Shown: positions 1 through 8,652 of the stretch, one piece after another
Layout of the letters: every line of letters begins with the position of its first letter
Numbering within the stretch: the stretch's first letter is position 1
Source of the DNA: Pseudomonadota bacterium
Lineage (GTDB): Bacteria; Pseudomonadota; Alphaproteobacteria; Rhizobiales; Xanthobacteraceae
DNA length: 64,000 bases
Direction: 5' to 3'
Assembly (NCBI GenBank): GCA_018242205.1
Contig: JAFECJ010000006.1
Span: 78,677-142,676, forward strand
Program-made: the position numbers and the translations under genes
Notes under the pieces: generated by a model
Seen by the model: only the letters and a program-made list of their open reading frames with translations
Told to the model about the DNA's origin: nothing
Database searches by the model: none

Positions 1-338
1 CCGACATGGTTGACCGTAGCCGCCGCCAGCGCCGGATGCGGCGCCATCTTCATCGGCGAGCCGTCCTTGGAATGGATCATCCAGCCGCAGATCAGGTTGC
101 CGACCTTGTCGGCGGCGAGTTGCGCGCCCGTCAGCACATCGATCACGCCGGGCATTTTCTTGGCGGCGGCGACGTCGATCTTCTTGATCCTGGCGTGAGC
201 ATGCGGCGAGCGCACGAACACGGCACGGGTCTCGCCAGGCCGCGTCACGTCGTCCGTGTACTGGCCCTGCCCGGTGATGAAGCGGAAGTCTTCCTTCCGG
301 CGCACCGGCGCCCCGATCCCATTGGCGGTCATTGGCAT
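1..338 (-). CDS. coxL: Molybdenum hydroxylase large subunit (CoxL/xanthine dehydrogenase family), N-terminal fragment
   Basis: The frame is open to the left edge, so only about the first 112 residues are present. The visible part matches the opening of CO/xanthine dehydrogenase large subunits: 'GAPVRRKEDFRFITG', then 'SPHAHARI' and 'GVIDVLTG', with 'AAATVNHVG' at the edge. The family binds molybdopterin-cytosine dinucleotide and oxidises small molecules such as CO, purines or aldehydes; the active-site loop that would tell which lies outside the window. Two in-frame ATGs (338 and 332) are possible; 338 is used. The gene lies 62 bp downstream of coxS on the same strand, the usual pairing of the iron-sulfur and Mo subunits. 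Confidence 0.85.
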   Translation of the reverse strand, partial: MPMTANGIGAPVRRKEDFRFITGQGQYTDDVTRPGETRAVFVRSPHAHARIKKIDVAAAKKMPGVIDVLTGAQLAADKVGNLICGWMIHSKDGSPMKMAPHPALAAATVNHV

Positions 339-400
339 CGTCCTCCCATTGTCTTCTTATCGACGTTGTTCGGTAGCCAAGCTCGCGGGCAGCGTCGGCT

Positions 401-874
<474 letters not shown>

Positions 875-1191
875 GACTTCCTCCCAAAAACTGGGGACCA
901 ACGCCCCGCTTTTAGCCTTCGTCACGCCTGACGCCGGCTGATGCGTTCAATTGCGCGCCGATTTCGAACCGGAAACCGCTTTTGAACCGGACTAACTTGA
1001 ACCTCGCCATGCTCGCGGGTCAAGCGATTCCCACAGCAAATCGGCAAGAAGTGAGCATGGTTGCGATGCACAATTGTCGTATTACGTCGAAAGTCGATGT
1101 TTTTCGCAACCTTACGACGATGTGACGGAACGACCGGCGCCCCCCGCATTTATCGTCGCAGGTCCATTGCACAGCGACGGGAGGTTGCATC

Positions 1192-1521
1192 ATGTGCCGG
1201 AAATTGACTGCCGCGATGGCCGCAGTAATCCTCGCGGCGACGACAACCGTCGCCATATCGCCAGCCCATGCGCGATGGCGTCACCATCATCACGGTTGGG
1301 GCGGCGCAGCGCTCGGCGGTTTCGCGGCCGGCGCCATTCTCGGCGGCGCCCTGGCGGCGCAGCGGCCGTATTACTACGGCCCCGGACCGGCCTATTACGG
1401 CCCGGGTCCCGGGTACTACGCCGATGACGCCGTCGGTTATTGCATGCGGCGCTTCAGGTCATACGACCCGGCGTCCGGCACCTATCTCGGCTATGACGGC
1501 TATCGCCATCCCTGCCCGTAA
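1192..1521 (+). CDS. BA14K-family secreted protein
   Basis: A 109-residue protein with a signal peptide (cleavage expected after 'SPAHA', about residue 27), a HHHH run, a Gly/Ala hydrophobic stretch (37-55) and Tyr-Gly-Pro repeats. The C-terminal block C84 to C108, with 'RSYDPASGTYLGYDG' in the middle, is the diagnostic motif of the BA14K family first described in Brucella, reported as an immunoreactive, lectin-like surface protein. Two conserved cysteines probably form a disulfide. It sits alone between the divergent coxS and the convergent coxG genes, so its link to them is probably positional only. Confidence 0.85.
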   Translation: MCRKLTAAMAAVILAATTTVAISPAHARWRHHHHGWGGAALGGFAAGAILGGALAAQRPYYYGPGPAYYGPGPGYYADDAVGYCMRRFRSYDPASGTYLGYDGYRHPCP

Positions 1522-1537
1522 CCGGACGTGACAACCG

Positions 1538-1996
1538 TCAGGCGGCGGGCGCGCCGCCGACGGTCGCCGCGAAATTCTTGAAGAAGTCGTCGGCGGTCTT
1601 CTTGGCCGCGCCATTGACCAGACGCTGGCCGAGTTGCGCGAGCTTGCCGCCGATCTGCGCCTCGACGTTGTAGGTCAGAAGCGTGCCGCCGTCCTTCTCG
1701 GTCAGGGTTACGCTGGCCCCGCCTTTGGCGAAACCGGCCACACCGCCGTCGCCCTCGCCCGAAATCTTGTAGCCGTTCGGCGGATCGAGATCGGTCAGGT
1801 GGACCTTGCCTTTGAACTTGGCCTTCACCGGGCCGATCTTGGACACGACAGTCGCCGCGAAATCCGTCGGAGAATCCATGATCAGCTCTTCGCAGCCCGG
1901 GATACAGGCTTTGAGAATTTCGGGGTCGTTGAGCTTCGCATAGACCACCTCCCGGGTGGCCGGAAGCTGCACTTCACCCGTCATCGTCATCGCCAT
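1538..1996 (-). CDS. coxG: CoxG-like SRPBCC protein (carbon monoxide dehydrogenase subunit G family)
   Basis: A 152-residue START/SRPBCC-fold protein. The N-terminal 'MTMTGEVQLPATREVVYAKL' and 'ACIPGCEEL' and the central 'YKISGEGDGGVAGFAKG' are typical of CoxG, a membrane-recruiting accessory of aerobic CO dehydrogenase and related Mo hydroxylases. The start is well placed, with AAGGAGA about 10 nt before the ATG. The nearby coxS and coxL genes on the same strand support a role in the same enzyme's maturation or anchoring. CoxG paralogues also accompany other hydroxylases, so CO as substrate is not established. Confidence 0.85.
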   Translation of the reverse strand: MAMTMTGEVQLPATREVVYAKLNDPEILKACIPGCEELIMDSPTDFAATVVSKIGPVKAKFKGKVHLTDLDPPNGYKISGEGDGGVAGFAKGGASVTLTEKDGGTLLTYNVEAQIGGKLAQLGQRLVNGAAKKTADDFFKNFAATVGGAPAA

Positions 1997-2149
1997 GGCT
2001 ACCGTCTCCTTCTCGCCGGGCCGCGCGCCGGCCCCGGAAAGGACTTAAGGCTTTGCGGTCCCCCTGAAAAGGGCTTTGCAGCATGTCGGGACCGCATTAA
2101 GCCTGTGCGCGGAGCCCGCCGCGCCAAAAAATGTTTGGGAAACGCCTTC

Positions 2150-2932
2150 ATGCCGCTGATCACCGCCGACGATGGCTGCCGCATCAATGTCGAGGTCACC
2201 GGGAGCGCGAGCGCCCCGGCGCTGATGCTGTCGAACTCCCTCGGCACGAATATTCACATGTGGGATGACCAGGCCGACGAATGGGCCCGGCACTTCCGCG
2301 TCATCCGCTACGACCGCCGCGGCCATGGCGGCTCCGACGCGCCTGAAGGCCCCTACTCCATGGAGCGCTTTGGCCGCGACGTGCTCGCCGTGCTCGACGC
2401 GCTCGGCGTCGAGCGGACGCATTGGTGCGGCCTGTCAATGGGCGGCATGGTCGGGCAATGGCTCGGCGCCAACGCGCCCGACCGTGTCGGCAAGCTCGTG
2501 CTGTCGAACACCAACTATTACTACGCCGACAAGAAGCCGTGGGACGACCGCATCCGCTTCCTGCGCGACAATCCGCTGGAGAAGCTGGTCGACCCCAACA
2601 TGGAGCGCTGGTTCACGCCTGACTTCCGCGCCAAGGCGCCGCAGGCAGTCGCGCGCATGAAGGAGATCTTCCTCACCACCGACAAAGGCGGCTACATCGC
2701 CTGCTGTGAAGCCATTCGCGACATGGACTTCCGCGCCTCCAATTCATCGATCACGGCGCCGACCTTGGTGATCGTCGGCGCGCGGGATCCGGCGACGCCG
2801 CCTGCCCAGGGCGAAGCCATCGCGCACGATATTAAAGGCGCCAAGGTCGTCAGCTTCGACGCCGCCCACATCGCCAATATGGAGCACCCGGCCGCCTACA
2901 CCAAGGCCGTGCTCGACTTCCTGAAGAGCTAG
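2150..2932 (+). CDS. pcaD: 3-oxoadipate enol-lactonase
   Basis: A 260-residue alpha/beta hydrolase. The catalytic triad is readable as S96 in 'GLSMGG', D213 in 'VGARDPATPP' and H240 in 'DAAHIANMEHP'. These surrounding words are typical of PcaD, which hydrolyses 3-oxoadipate enol-lactone to 3-oxoadipate in the protocatechuate branch of the beta-ketoadipate pathway. The frame is open further upstream, but the ATG at 2150 gives the usual family length and a start close to the conserved beta strand. pcaC follows 9 bp downstream and is probably co-transcribed. pcaHG and pcaB are not in the window. Confidence 0.9.
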   Translation: MPLITADDGCRINVEVTGSASAPALMLSNSLGTNIHMWDDQADEWARHFRVIRYDRRGHGGSDAPEGPYSMERFGRDVLAVLDALGVERTHWCGLSMGGMVGQWLGANAPDRVGKLVLSNTNYYYADKKPWDDRIRFLRDNPLEKLVDPNMERWFTPDFRAKAPQAVARMKEIFLTTDKGGYIACCEAIRDMDFRASNSSITAPTLVIVGARDPATPPAQGEAIAHDIKGAKVVSFDAAHIANMEHPAAYTKAVLDFLKS

Positions 2933-2941
2933 AGGTTCGCC

Positions 2942-3331
2942 ATGGACGAGAAGGAACGCTACGATCTCGGAATGGCGAAGCGCCGCAAGGTGCTCGGCGC
3001 CCCATGGGTCGATCGCGCCAATGCCAACAAGACGCCGCTCAACAGCGAATTCCAGGATTTCATCACCCGTGCCGCCTGGGGCGAGGTCTGGACCCGGCCG
3101 CATTACGACGAGCGCACCCGGCGCATTCTCGTCATCGGCACCATGCTGGCGCTCGGCCACTGGGACGAGTTCAACATGCATGTGCGCGCCGCGCTGACCG
3201 AGGGTGGCTTCACGGCCGACGACATCAAGGAGATCATTCTCCAGCAGGCGATCTATTGCGGCGTGCCGGCGGCCAATCACGCCTTCAAGGAAGCGGCGGC
3301 GATCATCGCCGGCCTCGAGACGAAAAGATAG
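2942..3331 (+). CDS. pcaC: 4-carboxymuconolactone decarboxylase
   Basis: A 129-residue AhpD/CMD-fold protein with the full-length CMD pattern: 'YDLGMAKRRKVLG' at the start, 'RAAWGEVWTRP' (44-53), 'RILVIGTMLALGHWDEF' (61-77) and 'QQAIYCGVPAANHAF' (101-115). It converts 4-carboxymuconolactone to 3-oxoadipate enol-lactone, the substrate of PcaD, so the two neighbouring genes encode consecutive steps in reverse gene order. Length equals that of stand-alone PcaC proteins, so this is not the fused PcaL form. A GC-rich hairpin begins at its stop codon. Confidence 0.92.
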   Translation: MDEKERYDLGMAKRRKVLGAPWVDRANANKTPLNSEFQDFITRAAWGEVWTRPHYDERTRRILVIGTMLALGHWDEFNMHVRAALTEGGFTADDIKEIILQQAIYCGVPAANHAFKEAAAIIAGLETKR

Positions 3332-3350
3332 CCCGCCCCGAAGGGCGGGC
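3331..3350 (+). terminator. Hairpin at the end of pcaDC
   Basis: A perfect 8-bp stem (GCCCGCCC/GGGCGGGC) with a 4-nt CGAA loop starts at the last base of the pcaC stop codon. The downstream T content is weak, so it may protect the 3' end rather than terminate fully. Confidence 0.5.
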
Positions 3351-3410
3351 TATTGAAGCGTTTTCAAGCGAAATGGAAGCCGGTTCGCATCAAGAAAACG
3401 CGTCAGACGG

Positions 3411-3454
3411 AAAAAGTAGAGCTCCGGCTTTGATGTCATCAAAGCCGGAGCTCT
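3411..3454 (-). terminator. Intrinsic terminator with an 18-bp perfect stem
   Basis: Positions 3418-3435 and 3437-3454 are perfect reverse complements around a single central base. Read on the minus strand, the hairpin is followed by a T-rich run (complement of AAAAAG at 3411-3416), as expected for a terminator of the membrane-protein gene ending at 3502. It also lies in the gap convergent with pcaC. Confidence 0.75.
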
Positions 3455-3501
3455 CGTTCAAACCGCCGGCCTGCTCAGCCGCGGCAACGAAGAAACCGGG
3501 T

Positions 3502-4023
3502 TCAGTGCGACGCCGACAGCCGTTCGATGCGCGGTAGCGCGGCAGCGACCGAGGATGCAACCGCGCGACGCGAATAGCTGCGCTCGACGAGGCAGAGCGC
3601 GACCGCGAGCGCCGCGAGCAGAAGCTGCAGCACCTGCTCACGCAGCAGCTCGGCATTGTGCGACCACACCGAGGGGCCGACCGACGCCAGACTGACGGCG
3701 ACGACGAGGATCAACCCGCCTTCGAGGATGTCGGAATTGGCCTGGCCGCCGGCGAGGCCGCGCAGGCGATCTGCGATATGGATGGCGCAGGCCAGCGCGA
3801 CCGCGAGCTTGACCGCGCCGAAGAAGGCCGCGAGCTTCATCAGCCCCCAGGGCGACAATTTGAAATAGCTGCCGATGCCGAAGACGAATTGCGAACGCCA
3901 GACGTCGTCGAGACCGTAGGTCGGCGAAGTCAGGACGCGCAATGCGTCGTAGCCCCAGAACAGCGTGAAATACAGCGCGATTGCGGTGATCGTCGCAACG
4001 GTAGCCCCGGATACTTTACGCAT
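3502..4023 (-). CDS. Membrane protein of unknown function
   Basis: A 173-residue protein with about four predicted membrane spans (near 8-28, 60-84, 100-120 and 127-146) separated by short loops. An extramembrane segment after the first span carries 'GLDDVWRSQFVFGIGSYFKLSPWG'-like sequence. I do not recognise a named family; the fold suggests a small polytopic inner-membrane protein. The gene is monocistronic, has a strong hairpin terminator behind it and runs convergent to pcaC. The start at 4023 is preceded by GGGAGCGGCAC, an acceptable ribosome site. Confidence 0.75.
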   Translation of the reverse strand: MRKVSGATVATITAIALYFTLFWGYDALRVLTSPTYGLDDVWRSQFVFGIGSYFKLSPWGLMKLAAFFGAVKLAVALACAIHIADRLRGLAGGQANSDILEGGLILVVAVSLASVGPSVWSHNAELLREQVLQLLLAALAVALCLVERSYSRRAVASSVAAALPRIERLSASH

Positions 4024-4354
4024 GTGCCGCTCCCATTTTCCTTGGGTCCATGGGTAAGCGCTTCAAATGCCGCGTTCAAAGGAAACCAAAACTTTACCTT
4101 ACCGCGCGCAGCGCGGGTGTGCCGAAGATGCTTAATTACGGCCGCCCCGGCGGGACCGGCCGAGCAAAGGGCCGCTCCTTCGGGGAACGGGGCGTCCCAC
4201 CCCGACAAGCCGCCGACGGACGACAACAACGTTGCTCGGCGCCCCTCCGTTCCAGATGGTTCATGTCGCGCCGCCCCGCTATCGGGTAACGGAACTCGTC
4301 GCCGCGCCGGGTGTTTCCCTGCCAGTTCATGCTCAATGACTGAGGAGGGCGACG
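4024..4354. other. 331-bp intergenic region without a recognised gene
   Basis: Divergent spacer between the membrane protein (minus) and the 27-residue ORF (plus). I see GC-rich short inverted repeats but no ORF with coding character, tRNA or known RNA. Promoters for both flanking genes are expected here but cannot be pinned down by eye. Confidence 0.5.
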
Positions 4355-4438
4355 ATGGGACGATATCTATTGCTATGGCTGCTGGGCGTGCCGCTGCCGA
4401 TCCTGGCGCTGATCTGGGTGTTCGGCGGCCTGCACTGA
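4355..4438 (+). CDS. 27-residue single-span membrane peptide
   Basis: ATG to TGA encodes 27 residues, beginning 'MGRYLLLWLLGVPLPILALI' and ending 'WVFGGLH'. A strong ribosome site (TGAGGAGGGC) lies 5-8 nt before the start. The peptide is almost entirely one hydrophobic span with a positively charged N-terminus. From memory, very similar tiny proteins of the pattern 'YLLLWLLGxPxPILxLIWxFGGLH' are widespread in alpha- and betaproteobacteria and annotated only as hypothetical. A perfect 17-bp hairpin follows 47 bp downstream. Function unknown. Confidence 0.75.
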   Translation: MGRYLLLWLLGVPLPILALIWVFGGLH

Positions 4439-4484
4439 GGCGTCGGCCAACGGCACCCCTTGATCAATGTGAGACAATCATGCC

Positions 4485-4521
4485 CGAGACGGCGGCCGAT
4501 CCCCGATCGGCCGCCGTCTCG
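4485..4521 (+). terminator. Perfect 17-bp hairpin after the 27-residue ORF
   Basis: Positions 4485-4501 and 4505-4521 are exact reverse complements with a CCC loop. No T-run follows, so it may be a transcript-end structure or part of a structured 5' region before livH. The remaining 220 bp to livH hold no gene. Confidence 0.5.
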
Positions 4522-4741
4522 CTATGCCGCCGTGGTATTATGTCGGCCCGCAACAGCGGCGACCGGTCTTTATATTTTTTCGCAACGCGGCACGATGTTC
4601 GCCTTTTGGCACGTTGCTTGCGACCAATGACTTAATAACATGGCGGAACTCGGCGTTGCCGCTGCGGCGACGCCCTGTTAAGCAGTTGAGGGGCGAAATG
4701 GACGGCAGCCGGGCCGTCCCTTCGGAGAGGCGGGCAAGTGC

Positions 4742-5659
4742 ATGGAAGTATTCATCCAGCAGCTCATTAACGGCATCACGCTCGGATCCATCTATGGTCT
4801 GATCGCCATCGGCTACACGATGGTGTTCGGCATCATCGGCATGGTGAACTTCGCGCATGGCGACGTGTTCATGGTGTCGGCTTTCGTCGCACTGATTGCC
4901 TTTCTTTTCGTCACGGCCTGGCTCGGCATCGCCTCCATCACCGTGGCGCTGCTGATCGTGCTGATCGTGGCGATGCTGTTCACGTCGCTGGTCAACTGGG
5001 TGATCGAGCGGCTCGCCTACCGGCCACTGCGCGGCTCGTTCCGCCTGGCACCGCTGATCTCCGCGATCGGCATGTCGATCTTCCTGTCGAACTTCGTGCA
5101 GGTCACCCAAGGCCCGCGCAACAAGGCGATCCCGCCGATCGTTCGCGGCGAAATCATTCTGATGGACCACAACAATTACGCGGTCGCCCTGTCCTACAAA
5201 CAGCTCATCATCTGGGGCGTCACCGCCGTGCTGCTGGCGGCGTTCTGGTATCTGGTCGCCAAGACCAGGCTCGGCCGCGCGCAACGCGCCTGCGAGCAAG
5301 ATCAGAAGATGGCGGCGCTGGTCGGCGTCAATGTCGATCGCACGATCTCGATGACCTTTGTCATCGCCGCGGCGCTCGCCGCCGTCGCCGGCACCATGTA
5401 CCTGATGTATTACGGCGTCGTCAGCTTCTCGGACGGTTTCGTGCCGGGCGTCAAAGCCTTCACCGCTGCGGTGCTGGGCGGCATCGGCTCCCTGCCGGGC
5501 GCGGTGATCGGCGGCCTTCTCATCGGCCTGATCGAAACCTTCTGGTCGGCTTATTTCACGATCGACTACAAGGACGTCGCCGCCTTCTCGGTGCTGGCGA
5601 TCACGCTGATCTTCCTGCCGCAGGGCCTGTTCGGCCGACCCGATGTCGAGAAGGTCTGA
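4742..5659 (+). CDS. livH: Branched-chain amino-acid ABC transporter permease LivH
   Basis: A 305-residue inner-membrane permease with about eight spans. The opening 'QQLINGITLGSIYGLIAIGY' and 'GMVNFAHGDVFM' are the classic LivH words; 'SDGFVPGVKAFTAAVLGGIGSLPGAVIGG' is the cytoplasmic coupling-loop region. It forms the translocation channel with LivM. It is the first gene of a tight operon livH-M-G-F-(membrane protein)-K; livM begins one base after its stop codon. The substrate may be branched-chain amino acids, but HAAT-family systems also carry urea, amides or aromatic acids. Confidence 0.95.
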   Translation: MEVFIQQLINGITLGSIYGLIAIGYTMVFGIIGMVNFAHGDVFMVSAFVALIAFLFVTAWLGIASITVALLIVLIVAMLFTSLVNWVIERLAYRPLRGSFRLAPLISAIGMSIFLSNFVQVTQGPRNKAIPPIVRGEIILMDHNNYAVALSYKQLIIWGVTAVLLAAFWYLVAKTRLGRAQRACEQDQKMAALVGVNVDRTISMTFVIAAALAAVAGTMYLMYYGVVSFSDGFVPGVKAFTAAVLGGIGSLPGAVIGGLLIGLIETFWSAYFTIDYKDVAAFSVLAITLIFLPQGLFGRPDVEKV

Positions 5660-5660
5660 C

Positions 5661-7031
5661 ATGGACAAGCCCGCCTCCTCCACAGGCGTGGACTTCGTCC
5701 ACGCGGCCAAGGAAGCCTGCGTTACCGCGGCCATCACTTTCGCCGTGCTGCTGCCGCTGATCGGATTCGAAACCGTCAGCAATATCGACAACAAGCTGGT
5801 CCTGCACATGCGCTGGGGCCTGTTGTTTTCGATCGTCGCCATTGTCGGCGTCGGCCGATTGCTGATGGCGCTGGTCATCGCGCCCTGGCTGGCGCAGCGC
5901 AGGATGCGCCCGGTGGCGCCGGCCACCTCCTCGTGGCTGTCCGCCGTCGGCCGCTGGTTCGGCCCCTTCGCCGTCGGCTTCGCCATCGTCTATCCCATTC
6001 TGGTGTTGAGCACCTCGGGCTTCAGCGGCGCGCTGAAATGGGTCGACAATTTCGGCATTCAGATCCTGATCTATGTGATGCTCGGCTGGGGTCTCAACAT
6101 CGTCGTCGGCCTCGCCGGCCTGCTCGACCTCGGATACGTCGCCTTCTATGCGGTCGGCGCCTACTCCTACGCGCTGCTCGCCAAGGAGTTCGGCTTCTCG
6201 TTCTGGATCCTGCTGCCGCTCGCCGGCATCCTGTCGTCGTTCTGGGGCATCCTGCTCGGCTTTCCGGTGCTGCGCCTGCGCGGCGACTATCTCGCCATCG
6301 TCACGCTGGCTTTCGGCGAAATCATCCGGCTGGTTCTGGTCAACTTCGTCGATCTGACCAACGGTTATGCCGGCATCAGCAGTATTCCGCGTCCGAGCTT
6401 CTTCGGCATTCCATTCAACGCAGACGACAATGGCTTTGCCGCTGTATTCGGCCTGCCATTCACGCCGGTCTATCGCACGATCTTCCTCTACTATCTGATC
6501 CTGGCGCTCTGTTTCCTGACCGCGTTCGTCACCGTCCGGCTGCGCCGCTTGCCGGTCGGCCGCGCCTGGGAAGCCTTGCGCGAGGACGAGATTGCCTGCC
6601 GCTCGCTCGGCATCAACACCACCAACACCAAGCTCACCGCCTTCTCGATCGGTGCCATGTTCGGCGGCTTCGCCGGCTCGTTCTTCGCAGCGCGTCAGGG
6701 CTTCATCTCGCCGGAAAGCTTCACCTTCCTTGAGTCGGCGACGGTGCTGTCCATCGTCGTGCTCGGCGGCATGGGCAGCCAGATCGGTGTCGCGGTCGCG
6801 GCAATCTTCTTCATCGGCGGCACCGAGATCATGCGCGATCTCGATTTCCTCAAACAGATCTTCGGCTCGTCCTTCGATCCGACCCAGTACCGCATGTTGT
6901 TGTTCGGCTTTGGCATGGTCATCATCATGGTATTCAGGCCGCGCGGGCTCGTTTCAACCCGCTCGCCGTCGATCTTCCTGAAGGAACGCAAGACAATCTC
7001 CTCCGATCTCGTCAATGAGGGGCACGGCTGA
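5661..7031 (+). CDS. livM: Branched-chain amino-acid ABC transporter permease LivM
   Basis: A 456-residue permease, about 100 residues longer than short LivM proteins because of an N-terminal extension with extra spans (about 15-105), as in many E. coli-type LivM. 'GWGLNIVVGLAGLLDLGYVAFYAVGAYSYALL' and 'ARQGFISPESFTFLESATVLSIVVLGGMGSQIG' are diagnostic in content. The ATG at 5661 is preferred over 5643, which lies inside livH, because AGAAGG is placed just before it. Its TGA shares one base with the livG ATG, so translation is coupled. Confidence 0.95.
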   Translation: MDKPASSTGVDFVHAAKEACVTAAITFAVLLPLIGFETVSNIDNKLVLHMRWGLLFSIVAIVGVGRLLMALVIAPWLAQRRMRPVAPATSSWLSAVGRWFGPFAVGFAIVYPILVLSTSGFSGALKWVDNFGIQILIYVMLGWGLNIVVGLAGLLDLGYVAFYAVGAYSYALLAKEFGFSFWILLPLAGILSSFWGILLGFPVLRLRGDYLAIVTLAFGEIIRLVLVNFVDLTNGYAGISSIPRPSFFGIPFNADDNGFAAVFGLPFTPVYRTIFLYYLILALCFLTAFVTVRLRRLPVGRAWEALREDEIACRSLGINTTNTKLTAFSIGAMFGGFAGSFFAARQGFISPESFTFLESATVLSIVVLGGMGSQIGVAVAAIFFIGGTEIMRDLDFLKQIFGSSFDPTQYRMLLFGFGMVIIMVFRPRGLVSTRSPSIFLKERKTISSDLVNEGHG

Positions 7032-7936
7032 TGGCGCGCGGCGACAACCTGCTCAAGGTCGAGCACCTCACCATGCGCTTCGGTGGCCTCGTGGCCGTCG
7101 ACAATTTGTCGTGGCAGGCCCGCGAGGGCGACATCACCGCGCTGATCGGCCCGAACGGAGCCGGCAAAACGACGGTGTTCAACTGCATCACCGGCTTCTA
7201 CAAGCCGACCGAAGGACGCATCGCGCTGCGTCACGGCGATGCGGCGGTCTGGGACGAATTGGAAAGCCTCACCGAGCGCGGCAAGCGCCACATCACCACC
7301 GCCGGCGGCTCACTGTTTCAGCTCGAGCGAATGCCGGACTTCCTGGTGACGCAGCAGGCGCGCGTCGCCCGCACCTTCCAGAACATCCGGCTGTTCGCCG
7401 GCATGACCCTGCTGGAAAACCTGCTGGTCGCCCAGCACAACAGCCTGATGCTGGCATCGGGTTACACCTTGCTCGGCGTGCTCGGCTTCCCGTCGTATCG
7501 CGCCGCCGAACGCGCGGCGGTCGACGTGGCGCGCGAGTGGCTGGACCGCGTCGGACTGCTCGACCGCGCCGACGATCCGGCCGGCGACCTGCCCTACGGC
7601 GCACAACGGCGGCTCGAAATCGCGCGCGCGATGTGCACCGACCCGGTTCTCTTGTGCCTCGACGAACCGGCCGCCGGCCTCAATCCCCGCGAAAGCGCCG
7701 AACTCAACGAACTGCTGCTGTCGATCCGCGACAAATACGGCCTGTCGATCCTGCTCATCGAGCACGACATGTCGGTCGTGATGGAAATTTCCGACCACGT
7801 CATCGTGCTCGATTACGGCGTCAAGATTTCCGACGGCACGCCGGAGGAAATCCGCAACGATCCGAAGGTGATCGCCGCCTATCTCGGCGTCGCCGACGAG
7901 GAAGTCGAGAAGGTCGAAGCGGAGGTGGGCCTATGA
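7031..7936 (+). CDS. livG: Branched-chain amino-acid ABC transporter ATPase LivG
   Basis: A 301-residue ATP-binding subunit. Walker A 'GPNGAGKT' is at 40-47, the signature appears in the variant form 'LPYGAQRRLEIARA' (187-200), Walker B is 'LLCLDEP' (207-213) and the switch His is in 'LIEHDMSVV'. It is some 40 residues longer than usual LivG because of an insertion at about 62-105 between Walker A and the Q-loop ('ARTFQNIRLF'). The start overlaps livM and the end overlaps livF (ATGA). It energises transport together with LivF. Confidence 0.95.
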   Translation: MARGDNLLKVEHLTMRFGGLVAVDNLSWQAREGDITALIGPNGAGKTTVFNCITGFYKPTEGRIALRHGDAAVWDELESLTERGKRHITTAGGSLFQLERMPDFLVTQQARVARTFQNIRLFAGMTLLENLLVAQHNSLMLASGYTLLGVLGFPSYRAAERAAVDVAREWLDRVGLLDRADDPAGDLPYGAQRRLEIARAMCTDPVLLCLDEPAAGLNPRESAELNELLLSIRDKYGLSILLIEHDMSVVMEISDHVIVLDYGVKISDGTPEEIRNDPKVIAAYLGVADEEVEKVEAEVGL

Positions 7937-8652
7937 CCGCCCTGCTTGCCGTCCGCGGCGTCAAGACCTTCTATGGCCGGGTTATGGCGCTCAAGGGCGT
8001 CGACCTTGAGGTCAATCAAGGCGAGATCGTCACGCTGATCGGCGCCAACGGCGCTGGCAAGTCGACGCTGATGATGACGATCTGCGGCAACCCGCGGGCC
8101 CGCGAAGGCTCGATCGAGTTCGCCGGCAAGAACATCACGCGGCTGCCGACGCATGAGATCGCGCGGCTCAAGCTGGCGCAGTCGCCGGAAGGACGCCGCA
8201 TCTTTTCGCGCATGACGGTGCTCGAGAACCTGCAGATGGGCGCGCTGGTCGCGGACGAAAAGGAGTTCGACCGCGATCTCGAACGCATGCTCGCTTTGTT
8301 TCCGCGGCTGAAGCAGCGCATCGGTCAACGCGGCGGCACGCTGTCGGGCGGCGAACAGCAAATGCTGGCGATCGCCCGCGCCCTGATGGCGCGGCCGCGG
8401 CTGCTGCTGCTCGATGAGCCTTCGCTCGGCCTGGCGCCGCTGATCGTCCGGCAGATCTTCGACGCCATCAAGGCGCTCAACGCGCAGGACGGACTGACCG
8501 TGTTCCTGGTCGAGCAGAACGCCTATCATGCGCTCAAGCTGGCGCATCGCGGCTACGTCATGGTCAACGGGCTCATCACCTTGTCCGGCACCGGCAAGGA
8601 ACTTCTCGAACGGCCGGAAATCAAACAGGCTTATCTGGAAGGAGGTGCATGA
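7933..8652 (+). CDS. livF: Branched-chain amino-acid ABC transporter ATPase LivF
   Basis: A 239-residue ATPase with Walker A 'GANGAGKS' (37-44), Q-loop followed by 'SPEGRRIFSRMTVLENL', signature 'LSGGEQQMLAIARAL' and Walker B 'LLLLDEPSLGLAP', all typical of LivF. The ATG at 7933 overlaps the livG stop in an ATGA arrangement. Its last codons overlap the next gene in an ATGATG context, so all six operon genes are translationally linked or nearly so until livK. Confidence 0.96.
   Translation: MTALLAVRGVKTFYGRVMALKGVDLEVNQGEIVTLIGANGAGKSTLMMTICGNPRAREGSIEFAGKNITRLPTHEIARLKLAQSPEGRRIFSRMTVLENLQMGALVADEKEFDRDLERMLALFPRLKQRIGQRGGTLSGGEQQMLAIARALMARPRLLLLDEPSLGLAPLIVRQIFDAIKALNAQDGLTVFLVEQNAYHALKLAHRGYVMVNGLITLSGTGKELLERPEIKQAYLEGGA

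Noticed and set aside
4538..5986. 482-residue minus-strand open frame
   Set aside because: Shadow of livH and the start of livM; composition dominated by Asp, Arg, His and Gln.
7015..8652. 545-residue frame suggesting a fused LivG-LivF
   Set aside because: The upstream half is the wrong frame of livG; livF proper starts at the ATGA overlap at 7933.
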